Source: Patagioenas fasciata
Taxonomy: Eukaryota; Chordata; Aves; Columbiformes; Columbidae
Reading direction: 5' to 3'
NCBI RefSeq assembly: GCF_037038585.1
Contig: NC_092523.1
Coordinates: 935,001-999,000 of the forward strand
DNA: 64,000 nt
Shown: in pieces, positions 1 through 12,000 of the stretch
Layout: each line of letters starts with the position of its first letter
Position numbering within the stretch: position 1 is the stretch's first letter
The notes under the pieces: model-generated
The model's database searches: none
What the model was told of the DNA's origin: nothing
What the model saw: only the letters and a program-made list of their open reading frames with translations
Position numbers and translations under genes: made by a program

Positions 1-107
1 CTGGGTTTAGGGACAGCAGAGCTTCAGGGTCTGGGTTTAGGGACAGCAGAGCTTCAGGGTCTGGGTTTAGGGACAGCAGAGCTTCAGGGTCTGGGTTTAG
101 GGACAGC
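1..107. repeat. 30-bp tandem repeat in a CDC25B intron
   Basis: Three perfect copies and one partial copy of a 30-bp unit beginning CTGGGTTTAGGGACAGCAG sit at the left edge. The array may continue outside the window. It lies in the intron after the last visible CDC25B exon. The TTTAGGG inside each unit resembles a telomere word, but it occurs once per 30 bases. Confidence 0.9.
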
Positions 108-191
108 CTGGGCATGGGGACAGCAGAGTTTTAGGATCTGGGGACCACCCGGCTTCCAGGTGTCGCTGCGGGGCCAAAGCCCTTCACTCAC

Positions 192-1986
192 CCTCTGAGA
201 ACGCTCCCGGACTTGAGCATCGCGCTCTCGAAGCTGCAGGGAGAGCAGAGCTGGGATCAGGGGGGCCGAGCCCTGTGCCCCAGCCCCCCACCCGCACAGG
301 GACCAGCAGCCCCCCAGGAGCCCCCGTTCTCAGCCCCACAAAGGGTTAAAGCCCCATCTGGATGCTGCTGGTTTCAGGCTGGGGACCCCAGCCCGGGGGA
401 GCAGCACACGGGGGTGGTCCCAGGGACCCCCGTGTGGGGGGCGGCAGCACATGAGGGTGGTCCCGGGGGCCCCCTGACCCCGCTCCACCCCCAGACAAAG
501 CCGGCGGTCGCTCTCCACCTGTATGTAAATCCCCCGCCGGCGGGGACGCCGGGGACACCGGGATGCTGGCCGGCAGCCATATGGCCACGCCGGCGGCATG
601 CGGGGGCCCGGCACGTCCCCCCCCGCCCCACAGCTGTCCCGGTATCACCATCTGCCCCCGGTTATTCATTCACCCGGCACATCTGCCAGGCCAGGCTGTG
701 CCAACAGCCGAGCAAAGCACCAGCACGGGGGGCTTTGGGGACAGTGGGGGGGCTTTGGGGACAGCTCTCCAGCAGGGGGGCAGAGCCCCTCCTGAACCCT
801 GCACCCCCAACCTCAACCCTGCACCCCCACACCATGGGGCCCGTGCAGCAGCACCCCAAGGCTCCCCAGGGAGATGGGGGGCGTTGGGAGCCCCCGGGGG
901 GGGAACACTCACACATCCTCCAGTGCCATGGGGTCCTCCTGCGTGGGGGACTCCAGGTCCACTCCTGCGGGAACAAGGGCCAGGGGTGGCACCGGGGGGG
1001 ACATCGGGCCCCACTGGGGACAGAACTACGTCCTGCCCTGGGACCCCGCACTGGCACCGCTCCTGGGGGGCCTTTGCAGATGAGCCCCCACATCCCGCTG
1101 GGACGGTGGCCATGGCCAGTGCTCATGGGGGTCACCCAGCACCCCCCGCACAGCACAGGGGCTGTCACCGACCCTGGGAGCACCCGTCCTGGCCAGCATG
1201 TCCCATGTCCCCCGAGCAAGGACCCACTGGGTGCTTCACGGCCGAGCCCCCGGGGGGAGCAGCGCTGGGGGCTCTCACCCGTTGTCCCCCCCCCCGGAAG
1301 GGGACACAGACGGAAGCGCGGGGAGGAAGTCCCGGTTTGAAACCGAGCACCCACGGGGGTGACGCAGAGCGGGACCGGCCCCCATGTGCACGCGAGAACC
1401 TCAGACCCCCCAACCGCTCTGCCAGGTCCCTTCCTCACACCCCCCCCCCCACTGCCAGGACACCCCCCGGTGTCACAGCTCCACGCACGTCCCCAGGTTG
1501 GAGGAGGGGTCGGGGAGGGGGACCCATCACTCACCCTGGTCCGAGGAGTCGGAGGAGCCGGAGCGCCGGGGGGAGCCGGGGGCCCCCGCGGCCCGGGCCG
1601 GGCGGCAGCGCTGGCTCTGCAGGGACAGCCCCGCCACCCGCCGCTTCGGCGTGTCCCCGTGGCTGCGGGCGGGACGGGGTCAGCCCGGGACTCCCGAGCC
1701 CCCTCCCGAGGGGTCAGCCCCGGGACCCCCGAGCCCCCTCCCGAGGGGTGGGGGGGACCGAACCATCCACCCGCCCCCGAGCCCCGCGCGGGGCTGCCCG
1801 TGTCCCCGCGTCCCCAGGGGCCACGCGCGAGCAGCCCCCCGGCCCCACTGACCTGCCCAGCCCCACCAGGTTGTCCATGTCCAGCGCCAGCGTGGTGACC
1901 GGGGACATGGTGGCGGGGGACACGGTGGCCGGGGACACGCCGGCCCGCGCCGCCGCCAGCCCGCGCCGCCCGCCCCACGCCGCCAT
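192..1986 (-). CDS. CDC25B: M-phase inducer phosphatase CDC25B, N-terminal exons (gene continues off the left edge)
   Basis: CDC25 phosphatases remove inhibitory phosphates from cyclin-dependent kinases to drive cell-cycle entry. Only the regulatory N-terminus is here. Coding exons on the minus strand are 1986-1853, 1662-1535, 964-913 and 233-192, with GT/AG borders and phases 2, 1, 2, 2 that join cleanly. The first exon encodes SPVTTLALDMDNLVGLG, matching the SPVTTLTQTMHDLAGLG block of CDC25B. The second ends in a serine-rich stretch, SPRRSGSSDSSDQ. The third reads GVDLESPTQEDPMALED, like the human DAGLCMDSPSPMDPHMAE block, and the fourth begins FESAML, like human FEQAIQ. The start at 1986 is the first ATG below the TATA-type promoter. 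The rhodanese-like catalytic domain is not in the window. Assignment to CDC25B rather than CDC25A or C rests on these blocks and on the neighbours; CDC25A is the main alternative. Confidence 0.85.
1687..1747. repeat. Short direct duplication in CDC25B intron 1
   Basis: A segment of about 30 bp around CCCGAGCCCCCTCCCGAGGG occurs twice in tandem. It is intronic and appears to have no coding role. Confidence 0.6.
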
Positions 1987-2029
1987 GTGCGGGCAGGAAA
2001 GCGACTTAGGAATTAACTTGAAAGAATCC

Positions 2030-2200
2030 TATATATTTTTATATACGCTCGTACTCCCGCCGCTCCGGCGGGCCCGCCGCACCGCGCCCGCTCCGGTGGA
2101 GGGTGGGGGGGACCGGCGGGACGCTCGCCCGTCGCCGCCTCTATTTATATTCGAAAAATAACAGGGAGCGGCGCGGCGGGAGCCAATGGGGCGGCGGCGG
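2030..2200 (-). promoter_or_regulatory. CDC25B core promoter: inverted CCAAT, TTCGAA and TATA boxes
   Basis: Reading the minus strand, an ATTGG box (2187-2183, inside GC-rich Sp1-like sequence) is followed by TTCGAA (2155-2150). That abuts a TATAAATAG box (2149-2141). A start site near 2110 is therefore likely, about 125 bases above the ATG. TTCGAA matches the cell-cycle homology region (CHR) bound by MuvB/DREAM in G2/M genes, which would suit a CDC25 gene; this is an inference. A second AT-rich word, TATATAAAAATATATA (about 2046-2031), lies in the presumed 5' UTR and could be an alternative TATA. Confidence 0.6.
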
Positions 2201-2201
2201 G

Positions 2202-2870
2202 GGGGGCGGGGCCACGGGGGGCACGGGGGGGCACGGGGGACATGGCCCAAAGTGGGTGCAGGACATGGGGGATGGCGCGGGCAGTGTGGTGCAGGGGGGA
2301 CACGTGGGGGGGCACGTGGTCCAAAGTGGGGGCGAGGAATGGGGAGACACAGCCGGGGGGGTGCATGGGGGGACATGGCGCAAAGTGGGTGAGGGACACG
2401 GGGGGGCATGGCCGCGGGGGGAAATGGATGGGGGGTGCATGGGGCGGACATGGCGCAAAGTGGGTGAGGGACGCGGGGGGGCATGGCCGCGGGGGGAAAT
2501 GGGTGGGGGGTTCATGGGGGGACATGGCGCAAAGTGGATGAGGGACACGGAGGGGCATGGCCGCGGGGGAAATGGGAAGGGGGTGGCGGGGGGCATGGTT
2601 TAGGGATCATGGAGGGGACATGGCCGGGGGGGCATGGAGAGGTGCATGGCTGGGGGGCCACATGGCTGCATGGCTGGAGGGGACATGGAAGGGGACATGG
2701 TGTTGGGGGGCACATGGAGGGGACATGGCTGGGGCTGGGGGACACAAAAGGGTGCATGGCTGGGGGGGACGTGGCGGGGGTGCACATGTTGGGGGGTGCG
2801 TGGGGGGCACAGCTGGGGAGGGTGAGCAGTGGGAACACGAGGGTGGACACGGGTGGGTGCACATGGGTGA
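2202..2870. repeat. G-rich minisatellite upstream of CDC25B (unit about 75 bp)
   Basis: The phrase ACATGGCGCAAAGTGGGTGA recurs at about 2373, 2447 and 2522, a period near 75 bp. A more decayed GGGGACATGGCTGGGG pattern continues to about 2870. Long open frames on both strands here come from the repeat. The plus strand is strongly G-biased. Confidence 0.8.
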
Positions 2871-2879
2871 TGGTGCAGC

Positions 2880-5525
2880 CCTGGGCGGGGGTCCCAGTGA
2901 TTGGGCCCTTCCCGGCCCCTCCATCCCCATCCACGTGCCAGGGCCTGGTGCATGTGCTGTGCCCCGGGCCCCGTGTCCGTGCCCCCCATCCCCACTGAGC
3001 CCAAGCCACGTGCCATGTGCCACGGGCCACGGTGCCGCCCGACCCCGACCGCGCTGCCTGTCCGGCCCGGGCACAGACCGCGTCCGGCTGTCTGTCCGGG
3101 GGGCGGCCGGACAGAGCCCTGCCCGGGGGGTCTCCAGCCGGGGGGGCTCTGTGGGAGGGGGCAGGAATGCGCCGGGTGGCCGCCTGGGTGGCCGTCCCCA
3201 GCCTTTCATCCATTGTCCCCAGCCCCATTCTTCCCTTTCAGAGGGGAAAGGAGAAGGGGGGGTGGGCAGGGGGGCGGGGGGCAGCTCTCCCGGCTGGGGG
3301 CGTTCAGCCCAGCGCCTCCGGTGACACCCCCGCAGGGGCCCGATCGTGCCCCTCCCGGAGCGACTGCAGGGCACGGGGGTCCCACACCCCCCCATTCCCG
3401 GGCTGGGGGTCCTGGGGGTGTGGGGAGCAGGGCTGCAGCCCCCAAGGGAGGAGGACAGGGGGCTCTAGGGGGTCCCCAGCGTTCCTGGGGGGCTGCGGGG
3501 TGTCCGGCATGGCCACCAAGGGCTGTAATTGCTTGCAGACACACGAGGCTGGGCTGGGGGCCGGGGGGGCAGCTCCGGAGGTCTCCAGCCTGAGCTCTGC
3601 AGGCAGCTGTGCTCCCCCCACCCGAAGAGGGGGTCAGGGGAATGAGGTGTCCCGGGGGGCGCAGAGCCCCTTGCCCAAAGCAGGACCCACACAAGCCCCA
3701 TGTGCTCCTGTCTATGGTGGGGTGCAGGGCCCCCGAGCCCCATGTCCCCGGGCTGGAGCCGGGGTCCGGCGGGGGGGCTGCGGGAGGCTGGCTCGCTTTA
3801 ATGGCCGCACAGCAAGAGCTGCCATCAAGATTGCTCTAATTAACGAGGACGAGGACGGGGTGGGGGGCTGTGCGCAGGGCAGGGCTGGGGCGGGGGGTCA
3901 GACCCCCTGCCCTGCAGCCCCACGGTGTCGCACCCCAATGCGGGGCCCCCGCTTTGGGGGTGAGCTCCCCCCTTCAGAAAATCACCCCCCTGCATCCCCT
4001 GTTCACCCCGGTTCCATCCTGGCCTGGCTGCTCCGGCTGGGCATTCGCACCAAAACCACCGGTACCTTCTGCGAGAGCCTCCCTCCCAACACCGAAAAAC
4101 TGGGTTTTGCCCCAAGAGGCTTTCACGGCCACACATGCCCACCCAGCTGTTTCCTTCCAAATTCTTTATCACCGGGGTGGCTTATTTGTGGGGGGGCCCC
4201 GCTGTCACCCGTGAGGCACCTGTGGCAGGACCCTGGTGCTCGCGGTGCTGGCGCTGGGGGTGGGATGATGCCGGGGAGTGGGATGCAGGAACCTGGTACC
4301 CGTGCTGAGTCCTTGGTGCTGGACCCGGGGGATCGGTGGGGCAGGGTGTGCTCAGCCCCACGCGTGACGTGGTGTGGCACAGCATGATGGCAAGGGAGGA
4401 GGGGACCAGCGTCATGCTCCCACCCTGCCAGTGCAGGGCAGAGGAGGGATGGAGCATCCTGTGGTCCCCATGGTCCCCAGGGTCACTGTGGTCCCCATGA
4501 TCCCCATAGCCCTGCAGTGGAGAGATGGAGCATCCTGTGGTCCCCAGGGTCCCTGTGGTCCCCATGTTCCCCAGGGTCCTCATGGTCCCCAGTGTCCCCA
4601 TGGTCCCCAGGGTCCCTTGTGGCAGCTCGTAGGCAGCACGCACCCTGGCACAACCAGTGTCACCACGGGCATTGCGAAGCCACCGGCCCTGGCTCAGAAA
4701 TGTGGCAGCTCTGTGTGGGGACAACGGTGCAGGAGACAAACGGGGGGTCACCCAAGCCGTGGAGCTCTGGGTGCCCTAGCACCGAAACACGGGATTTGGG
4801 AGGTTTTACAGCCTTTGGCGGTCGGAGAGCTGGAGGGGCAGCGTGAGGAGGGTGGTGGCAGCGAGATGCCCCGCTTGTGGGGCACACCGGGACCCACGGC
4901 AGGGGCTCTGGAGCAAAACCGCCCACCCCAGCACCCACAGAGGGAGGAACCCGCGGGGGGGTCACAGGGCGTCTCCGTCCCTCCCTTCCTGTTTTGCTGC
5001 TTTCTGCTCTGCGCACCCAGGGACGCTCCTGTCACTGGGGGCACTGGGGACAGTGGTGGCCACGGTGACCTCTGTCCTGCCACGAAAAGGGGGCTTCTAC
5101 TTCCACACGCTGAGTTGGGTCCTGGTTTGGCCGAGAATAAACCTTTTCGGGCCACTTTTATCTGCAGCGAGAAGCAAACCAGGAGTGAAACCTCATCGCC
5201 CCCTCCTTTCGCGGGCAGAAGGAGGACGGGGTGGGGAAACTGAGGCACGCAGCCCGCGGGCCGGGAGCCGCGGCGCCGAGCAGGCGGCAGTGGCCGATAA
5301 AGCGCCCATCGGCGGGACACGGCCCCGCGTGTCCCTGTCCCACCTGGCCGGGGCCCGAGCTCGGACGGGCTTTATCGGGGTCCCCAGCGTCTCGCTCAGC
5401 CCCGGCATCGCTGCCTGCAGCGCCAGGATCTGCCGGCTCCTGGTTGCAGCCCCGCTGCCCACAGCCGCGGCAGGAGCCACCGCTCATGGGCCACCACGGG
5501 ACAACCGCGGTGCTGGTGTCCTGGG
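2880..5525. other. GC-rich intergenic DNA between CDC25B and SPEF1, no gene seen
   Basis: No open frame here has splice sites, conserved motifs or a recognisable family. A short array of GTCCCCATGGTCCCCAGG-like 18-mers lies at about 4460-4620. In mammals CENPB sits between these two genes; nothing here resembles its single long exon. Confidence 0.6.
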
Positions 5526-7386
5526 AAGCCCCCACTGCCCACCCGCAAACGTGGCTGGTGTTACTGGTACCCCACTGCCCCCCACAAACGTGACTGGTGT
5601 TACTGGTACCCCACTGCCCACCCACAAACGTGACTGGTGTTACTGGTACCCCACTGCCCCCCACAAACGTGACTGGTGTTACTGGTACCCCACTGCCCAC
5701 CCACAAACGTGACTGGTGTTACTGGTACCCCACTGCCCCCCACAAACGTGACTGGTGTCACTGGTACCCCACTGCCCACCCACAAACGTGACTGGTGTTA
5801 CTGGTACCCCACTGCCCCCCACAAACGTGACTGGTGTTACTGGTACCCCACTGCCCACCCACAAACGTGACTGGTGTTACTGGTACCCCACTGCCCCCCA
5901 CAAACGTGACTGGTGTCACTGGTACCCCCACTGCCCCCCACAAACGTGACTGGTGTCACTGGTACCCCCACTGCCCCCCACAAATGTGACTGGTGTCACT
6001 GGTACCCCACTGCCCCCCACAAACGTGACTGGTGTCACTGGTACCCCCACTGCCCCCCACAAACGTGACTGGTGTCACTGGTACCCCCACTGCCCCCCAC
6101 AAATGTGACTGGTGTTACTGGTACCCCACTGCCCCCCACAAACGTGACTGGTGTCACTGGTACCCCACTGCCCCCCACAAACGTGACTGGTGTTACTGGT
6201 ACCCCACTGCCCCCACAAATGTGACTGGTGTTACTGGTACCCCACTGCCCCCCACAAACGTGACTGGTGTCACTGGTACCCCACTGCCCCCCACAAATGT
6301 GACTGGTGTTACTGGTACCCCACTGCCCCCCACAAACGTGACTGGTGTTACTGGTACCCCACTGCCCCCCACAAACGTGACTGGTGTCACTGGTACCCCA
6401 CTGCCCCCCACAAACGTGACTGGTGTTACTGGTACCCCACTGCCCACCCACAAACGTGACTGGTGTCACTGGTACCCCACTGCCCCCCACAAATGTGACT
6501 GGTGTTACTGGTACCCCACTGCCCCCCCACAAATGTGACTGGTGTTACTGGTACCCCACTGCCCCCCACAAATGTGACTGGTGTTACCGGTACCCCCACT
6601 GCCCCCCACAAACGTGACTGGTGTTACTGGTACCCCCACTGCCCCCCACAAACGTGACTGGTGTTACCGGTACCCCACTGCCCCCCACAAACGTGACTGG
6701 TGTCACTGGTACCCCACTGCCCCCCACAAACGTGACTGGTGTTACTGGTACCCCGCTGCCCCCCACAAACGTGACTGGTGTTACTGGTACCCCACTGCCC
6801 CCCACAAACGTGACTGGTGTCACTGGTACCCCACTGCCCCCCACAAATGTGACTGGTGTTACTGGTACCCCACTGCCCCCCACAAACGTGACTGGTGTTA
6901 CTGGTACCCCACTGCCCCCCACAAACGTGACTGGTGTCACTGGTACCCCACTGCCCCCCACAAACGTGACTGGTGTTACTGGTACCCCACTGCCCACCCA
7001 CAAACGTGACTGGTGTCACTGGTACCCCACTGCCCCCCACAAATGTGACTGGTGTTACTGGTACCCCACTGCCCCCCCACAAATGTGACTGGTGTTACTG
7101 GTACCCCACTGCCCCCCACAAATGTGACTGGTGTTACCGGTACCCCCACTGCCCCCCACAAACGTGACTGGTGTTACTGGTACCCCCACTGCCCCCCACA
7201 AACGTGACTGGTGTTACCGGTACCCCACTGCCCCCCACAAACGTGACTGGTGTCACTGGTACCCCACTGCCCCCCACAAACGTGACTGGTGTTACTGGTA
7301 CCCCGCTGCCCCCCACAAACGTGACTGGTGTTACTGGTACCCCACTGCCCCCCACAAACGTGACTGGTGTCACTGGTACCCTGTGC
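5526..7386. repeat. 39/40-bp minisatellite with a 550-bp higher-order repeat
   Basis: About 47 copies of a unit containing CTGGTGTTACTGGTACCCC and CACAAACGTGA run without interruption. Unit length varies between 39 and 40 bp through C-run length. From about 6225 to the end, a block of 14 units (550 bp) is repeated: sequence at 6421-6836 reappears at 6971-7386. The open frames (for example [10 protein letters not shown] repeats) exist because 39 bp is 13 codons, and they are open on both strands. Some units have AAATGTGAC in place of AAACGTGAC, which looks like CpG decay. Confidence 0.95.
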
Positions 7387-7389
7387 CCG

Positions 7390-7823
7390 GGGCAGGCGGG
7401 TGTGCTGGCGCTGTCTGGGGAGGTGTCTGTCCCAGCGGGGCTGTCCATCCCGGACAGGTGCCTGTCCCAGCTAAGATGTCCTTCTCCACCAAGATGCCCA
7501 TCCCAGAGGAGAGTCCATCCCAGCTGAGATGTTCTCTGCCAAGATACCTGTCCCAGCCAGGGTGTCCATCTCGAGAAGGGTCCCTCTGAGCCATGGTGTC
7601 CATCCCAGCTAAGGTGTCCATCCCAGTTAAGATGTCCTTCTCTATAAGATGTCCATCCCATGTATGGTGTCCATATCATGTATGGTATCCATCCCAACTA
7701 AGGTGTCTGTCCCAGCTATGGTGTCCATCTCAGAGAAGGGTCCCTCCTAGCCGTGGTGTCCATCCCAGCTGATTTGTCTGTCACAGCTGAGCTGTCTGTC
7801 CCCTCTACAAAGTCTGTCCCAGC
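7390..7823. repeat. Degenerate repeat of about 20 bp (GTCCATCCCAGCTAAGGT type)
   Basis: Loose tandem copies of a phrase like TGTCCATCCCAGCTAAGGTG follow directly after the 39/40-bp array. Units vary in length and sequence. No coding signal is seen. Confidence 0.7.
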
Positions 7824-8015
7824 TAAGATGTTAGGAAGAGGTTCTTCACCAAGAGGGTGGTGGGTCCCTGGAACAGGCTCCCCAGGGACATGGTCATGGC
7901 CTCAGGGCTGTTCAAGAAGCATCTGGACAACAGTCTAAGTCTTATTGTTCAATTTTAGGCAGATCTGTGAGGAGCAGGAGTTGGACTCCATGGCCCTTCC
8001 AGCTCTGCAACTCTA
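7824..8015 (+). mobile_element. CR1 LINE 3' fragment
   Basis: The sequence from TTAGGAAGAGGTTCTTCACC through GGAACAGGCTCCCCAGGGA to GAGTTGGACTCCATGGCCCT follows the 3' untranslated part of avian CR1 elements. It is truncated at the 5' end, diverged, and lacks a clear octamer tail. Confidence 0.85.
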
Positions 8016-8329
8016 GGGTCTGATGTCGGCCCAGGGAAGGTCCGTCCCAGCTGTGGGGTCCATCCCAGCCGAGGTGTCCCCCCAGCAGGGTGTCCCGGGG
8101 AGGGGGTGTCAAGCCCAGGCTGGAGTGCCCATGGCCACCAGCAACATCTCCAGCCTGGTAGAACCAGGAGCTGCAGCCACCGCCATGTTGGGCTCCCCCA
8201 GGGGCTGGGGACCCTCGTCCCTGCACCTTCCCAGAGCGGGGACCCCCTGCTCGGGTTCTCCTTGCTGGTGGGTGCTGGGGCCCCCCAGCCTCACCCACTG
8301 CCTGTGGCCCCCCTGGACCTGACCCTGCC

Positions 8330-8960
8330 CCCCTGAGCCCCCCTTGCTCAGGGCCCCCTCACTGTGGCCCTGGGACCCCCTTGCTCACAGGCTCCCTCTA
8401 CCTGCTCCCAGACCCCCTCCTGCTCAGAGCCCCCCAGCCTGGCTCAGGATGTCTGGAACCCCCCAACTTGTTCAGAGCCCCCCAGGCCCCCAATGCTCAG
8501 GACTCCCAGACAACACCCCCCTTGCTCTAAGATGGGGGTCTGGGGTCCCCTCTCCTTTTCCAGGCCTCCACTCTTGCTCTGAGTCCCCCAAGTCCCCCTT
8601 TCCCAGGACCCCCAGACCCCTCTAGCTTGTCCAGAGCCCCCAGACCCCTCCTTGTTCTAATCCCCCCAGCCGCCATCGCTCAGGACCCCTAGGTCCCCCC
8701 CACCTTTCTCTGAACCCCCCAGTCCCCCATCGCTCAGGACTCCCAGACCCCTTCCTTGCCCAGACCCCCCCACTGCTCAGGACACCCCTAACTTCTTCAG
8801 AGCCCCCCAGACCCCTGTTGTTCAGAGTCCCTCATTCACCCCCCAAGCCCCACTGTCCTAGGACCGTCAGCACCCCCCCTTGCTCTTCCAGCACCCCATT
8901 CCCCATATATCAGAACCGCAGCCCCCCATTGCTCAGCCCCCCACTCCCCCATCACTCCGC
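8330..8960. repeat. C-rich degenerate minisatellite before SPEF1
   Basis: Units of roughly 30-36 bp with the words GCTCAGGACCCCCAGACCCC and CCTTGCTCAGAGCCCCCCAG are repeated with many changes up to the SPEF1 promoter. Confidence 0.75.
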
Positions 8961-8965
8961 CTCCC

Positions 8966-9022
8966 GTTGCCAGGCGACGGCGGCGCGCTCCCGGCATGCC
9001 CCGGGCGCGGTTGCCATGGCGC
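8966..9022 (+). promoter_or_regulatory. SPEF1 promoter with RFX X-box-like motifs
   Basis: GTTGCC-A-GGCGAC at 8966-8978 differs by one base from the X-box consensus (GTNRCC, 0-3 bases, RGYAAC) bound by RFX factors that switch on cilia genes. A weaker copy, GTTGCCATGGCGCC, lies at about 9010-9023 and overlaps the upstream in-frame ATG at 9016. SPEF1 is a ciliary gene, so RFX control is expected. Confidence 0.55.
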
Positions 9023-9048
9023 CGGGACGCGGCCGGGCCGGCGAGCGC

Positions 9049-12000
9049 ATGGCGGGCGGCGGGGCGGCGGAGCTGCGGGCGCTGTACGGCTGGCTGGACT
9101 GCGTGCCGCTCTCCCGGCCGCGCAGGAACATCGCCCGAGACTTCAGCGACGGGGGTGGGACGGGGGGGCCCGGCGGGGCGGCTGGGTCTAGCCCAGGGGG
9201 TGCTATGGGGCCTTGCAGGCCGGGGGTCGCGGGGGTCCCAGAGTGCCCGCCACCCCCAGCCCCTCTCCTCTCTTCCCCAGTGCTGGCAGCCGAGGTGGTG
9301 AAGTTCTTCTTCCCCGCCATGGTGCAGCTGCACAGCTACGTGCCCGCCAGCTCCACGGCACAGAAACTCGCCAACTGGGGCCATCTCAACAGGTACCGGC
9401 CGGGCGGCTGCCCCGCTGCCCCCGTTTGGAGCCCCGCAGAGTGTCCCCCTTGGTTCTGGCCGGGGACCAGGCCGGCTGGGACCCGGCTGAGGGGCTGCCT
9501 GCCTCCCTGCTCTCCTGGGCGCTCGTTTGGCTCCTGTTTTAGGAAAGTACTGAGCAAGCTGAACTTCTCCATCCCGGCTGACGTGATCCGGGAGGTGGTG
9601 CAGTGCCGGCCGGGCACGGTGGAGCAGGTGCTGCTCCTCCTGCGGCAGAAGATTGAGGAGAAGCAGAAGCAGAGCAAGGCAGTGCCTGGGCCAGGCCAGG
9701 TCAGTGGGCACCCAACGTGCCTTGTCCTGCTTGTAGGTGCCATGTGCTACGGCGGGGAGGGTGATGAGAAGCATCACCGGCCCTCCTGGCTGTGCTCCCT
9801 GCTCCAGCAAGGCCCCTGCAGAGGAGCAGGGCAGGTATCGGGGGTTGCACTGGGGTTTACAGGACGTGTTGAGTTGTTTGGCAGCATCTGAACATGAGCC
9901 GGCGTGTGCCCAAGTGGCCAAGAGGCCACAGCATCCTGGCTGGGACCAGCACTGGTGTGGCCAGCAGGACCAGGGCAGTGACCGAACTTGTGCTGGGACC
10001 TGGGGAGGACAAACCATGAATCCTGGGGCAGTTCTGGGCCCCTCAGGCCAAGAAACCCTTGAGGTGCTGGAGCGAGTGGAGAGGAGGGAACGGAGCTGGT
10101 GAGGGGCTGGAGCACAAGTGTGATGGGAGCGGCTGAGGGACCTGGGGGTTCAGCTGGAGAACAGGAGCTGAGGGGAGACCTTCTGATCTCTGAACTGCCT
10201 GAAAGGAGCTTGGAGCCAGGGGGGTCGGGCTCTGCTCCCCAGGAACAAGCGCCAGGAGCAGAGGAAACGGCCTCAAGTTGCCCAGGGGAGGCTGAGGTTG
10301 GATGTGGGGAACAATTTCTTCCCCAAAGGGCTGTGGGGCATTGGAACAGGCTGCCCAGGGCAGTGCTGGAGTCACCATCCCTGGAGGGTTGGACAGACGG
10401 ACAGGAGGTTCTCAGGACATGGGGCAGTGCCGGGGTGGGTTATGATTGGACTGGATGAGCTTGAGGGGCTTTTCCAACTCAAATGATTCTGTGAGTCTGT
10501 GATTCCCCATACAGGAGCCAGGCGGATGGGCAGCGCAGGAGGAGCTCGGCTACCTGGAGACAGGTAGGGCGGTGTGTGGCACATCGGGAAGTGGGGGGTC
10601 CTGTTCTGGCTGTGCTATGGGCTCCTCGAGTGCACACCCCAAACCATGACCCTCTGGTCCCTGGCAGGGGACACCCCCAGCCCTTCCAATGCTGGGACAC
10701 CCAGTGATGAGCCTGGCCAGCGCTGGGGGCTGGAGACACTGCAGAAGGGGTGTCCCTGGGGCGGGGGGCAGCGCGGTTTGTGCAGATCGTGCTCTAATTG
10801 CTGTGTTTTTCAGGCTGCTCGAAGGCGAAGGCTGGCGCGGGAGGAGGCTCTGCCCAGGATGCTCCCCATGCTGCCGGGTACGGCTGCTGCTCCTGCCCGC
10901 TGCTGACACATCCTAACCTGGGGACTCTGGAGGGACGGGGTTCTGGGGGTCCCTGGGGTGTGGGGGGAGCCCTGTGCCACTGGGGCTGGGATGTGTGACC
11001 CCACGGCCCGTGCGGCTCCGTGGGCTGCGAGCCGCGCACCACAAGGGCTCGGTGATTGTCCCGCTGCTTCCTTCCCGGTGCAGGGTGACAAAGAGCCGCC
11101 CCGGCTGTCCCCAGCCCGCCCCGGGGGACGCTGCCGTCCGCCTGCAGCTGGCAGAGAGGGAGCAGGCGCTGCTCCTGGCGCGGGAGACCATCCAGGTGAG
11201 CCCGCCGCGGCCCCAGCGCGGTGTCCCCAGCGCCGGCACAGGGACCGGCCCCGTGTGTCCCCAGGTGCTGCCGCCGCGGTGCACACAGCAGCAGAAGGTG
11301 GTTTCTGCCGTTTGTGGGTAAAATCCCCTGTGAAGCCTCTGCCTGCGGATCCCCCCGTGGGGTGAACGGCTTTGGCTTTCAGTCCCTTCCCTCCGGGCTG
11401 TGCCCTCAGTCGCACACCCCGCTCAGTCCCACCATCCCGGATTCCCAGATGTTCCCAGTCCCCATGTTTTGTGGTCAGCGTTCCAGCCCGCAGTCACCAG
11501 GGCGACACAGAACGGGCATCGCGGCTGCACAGACCCTCTGCACGCAGCTCCGGGGACCCAAACCCCCCTGGAGCCCCACATTCCACCCTGCGTGACTTTT
11601 GAAACAGGTTCACTCAGCACTGAGCCAGGGCAGGAGCTCTGTCTTGCCTAAAACTGGAGCTTTTCTGCTGCAAAACACCTAGAATGTGAAGTTTTGAAAG
11701 AGGGGAAAGAATGCTGTGGGGCTTCTCCGATTTGTCACCAGGTTTTGGGGAGCTGGGACTCTCGGGCCACATTTTGGGGGAGTCTTTGATGCGGGTTGTG
11801 GGAGCAGGAATTGGAACCCCAAATCTGGCGCTGGTGCTCCCCTGCCTCAGTTTCCCTCTGGTTAAAGCGCCTGATGCTGCTCAGTGGCTCCAGCAGCCAC
11901 ATCAGCCTGGTCCTGAGTTCTCGGTGTCCCCCGTGTCCCCTGTGCGCCCCCATGGAGCTGTCTGCGGCGGCTGGATGTGCCCCCCGCCCCCAAACCGAGC

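Noticed and set aside
1-107. Interstitial telomeric repeat
   Set aside because: TTTAGGG occurs only once per 30-bp unit; there are no adjacent TTAGGG copies.
213-1340. Plus-strand open frame of 375 codons over the CDC25B exons
   Set aside because: It is antisense to CDC25B exons with proper splice sites, has high-GC composition and no recognisable family.
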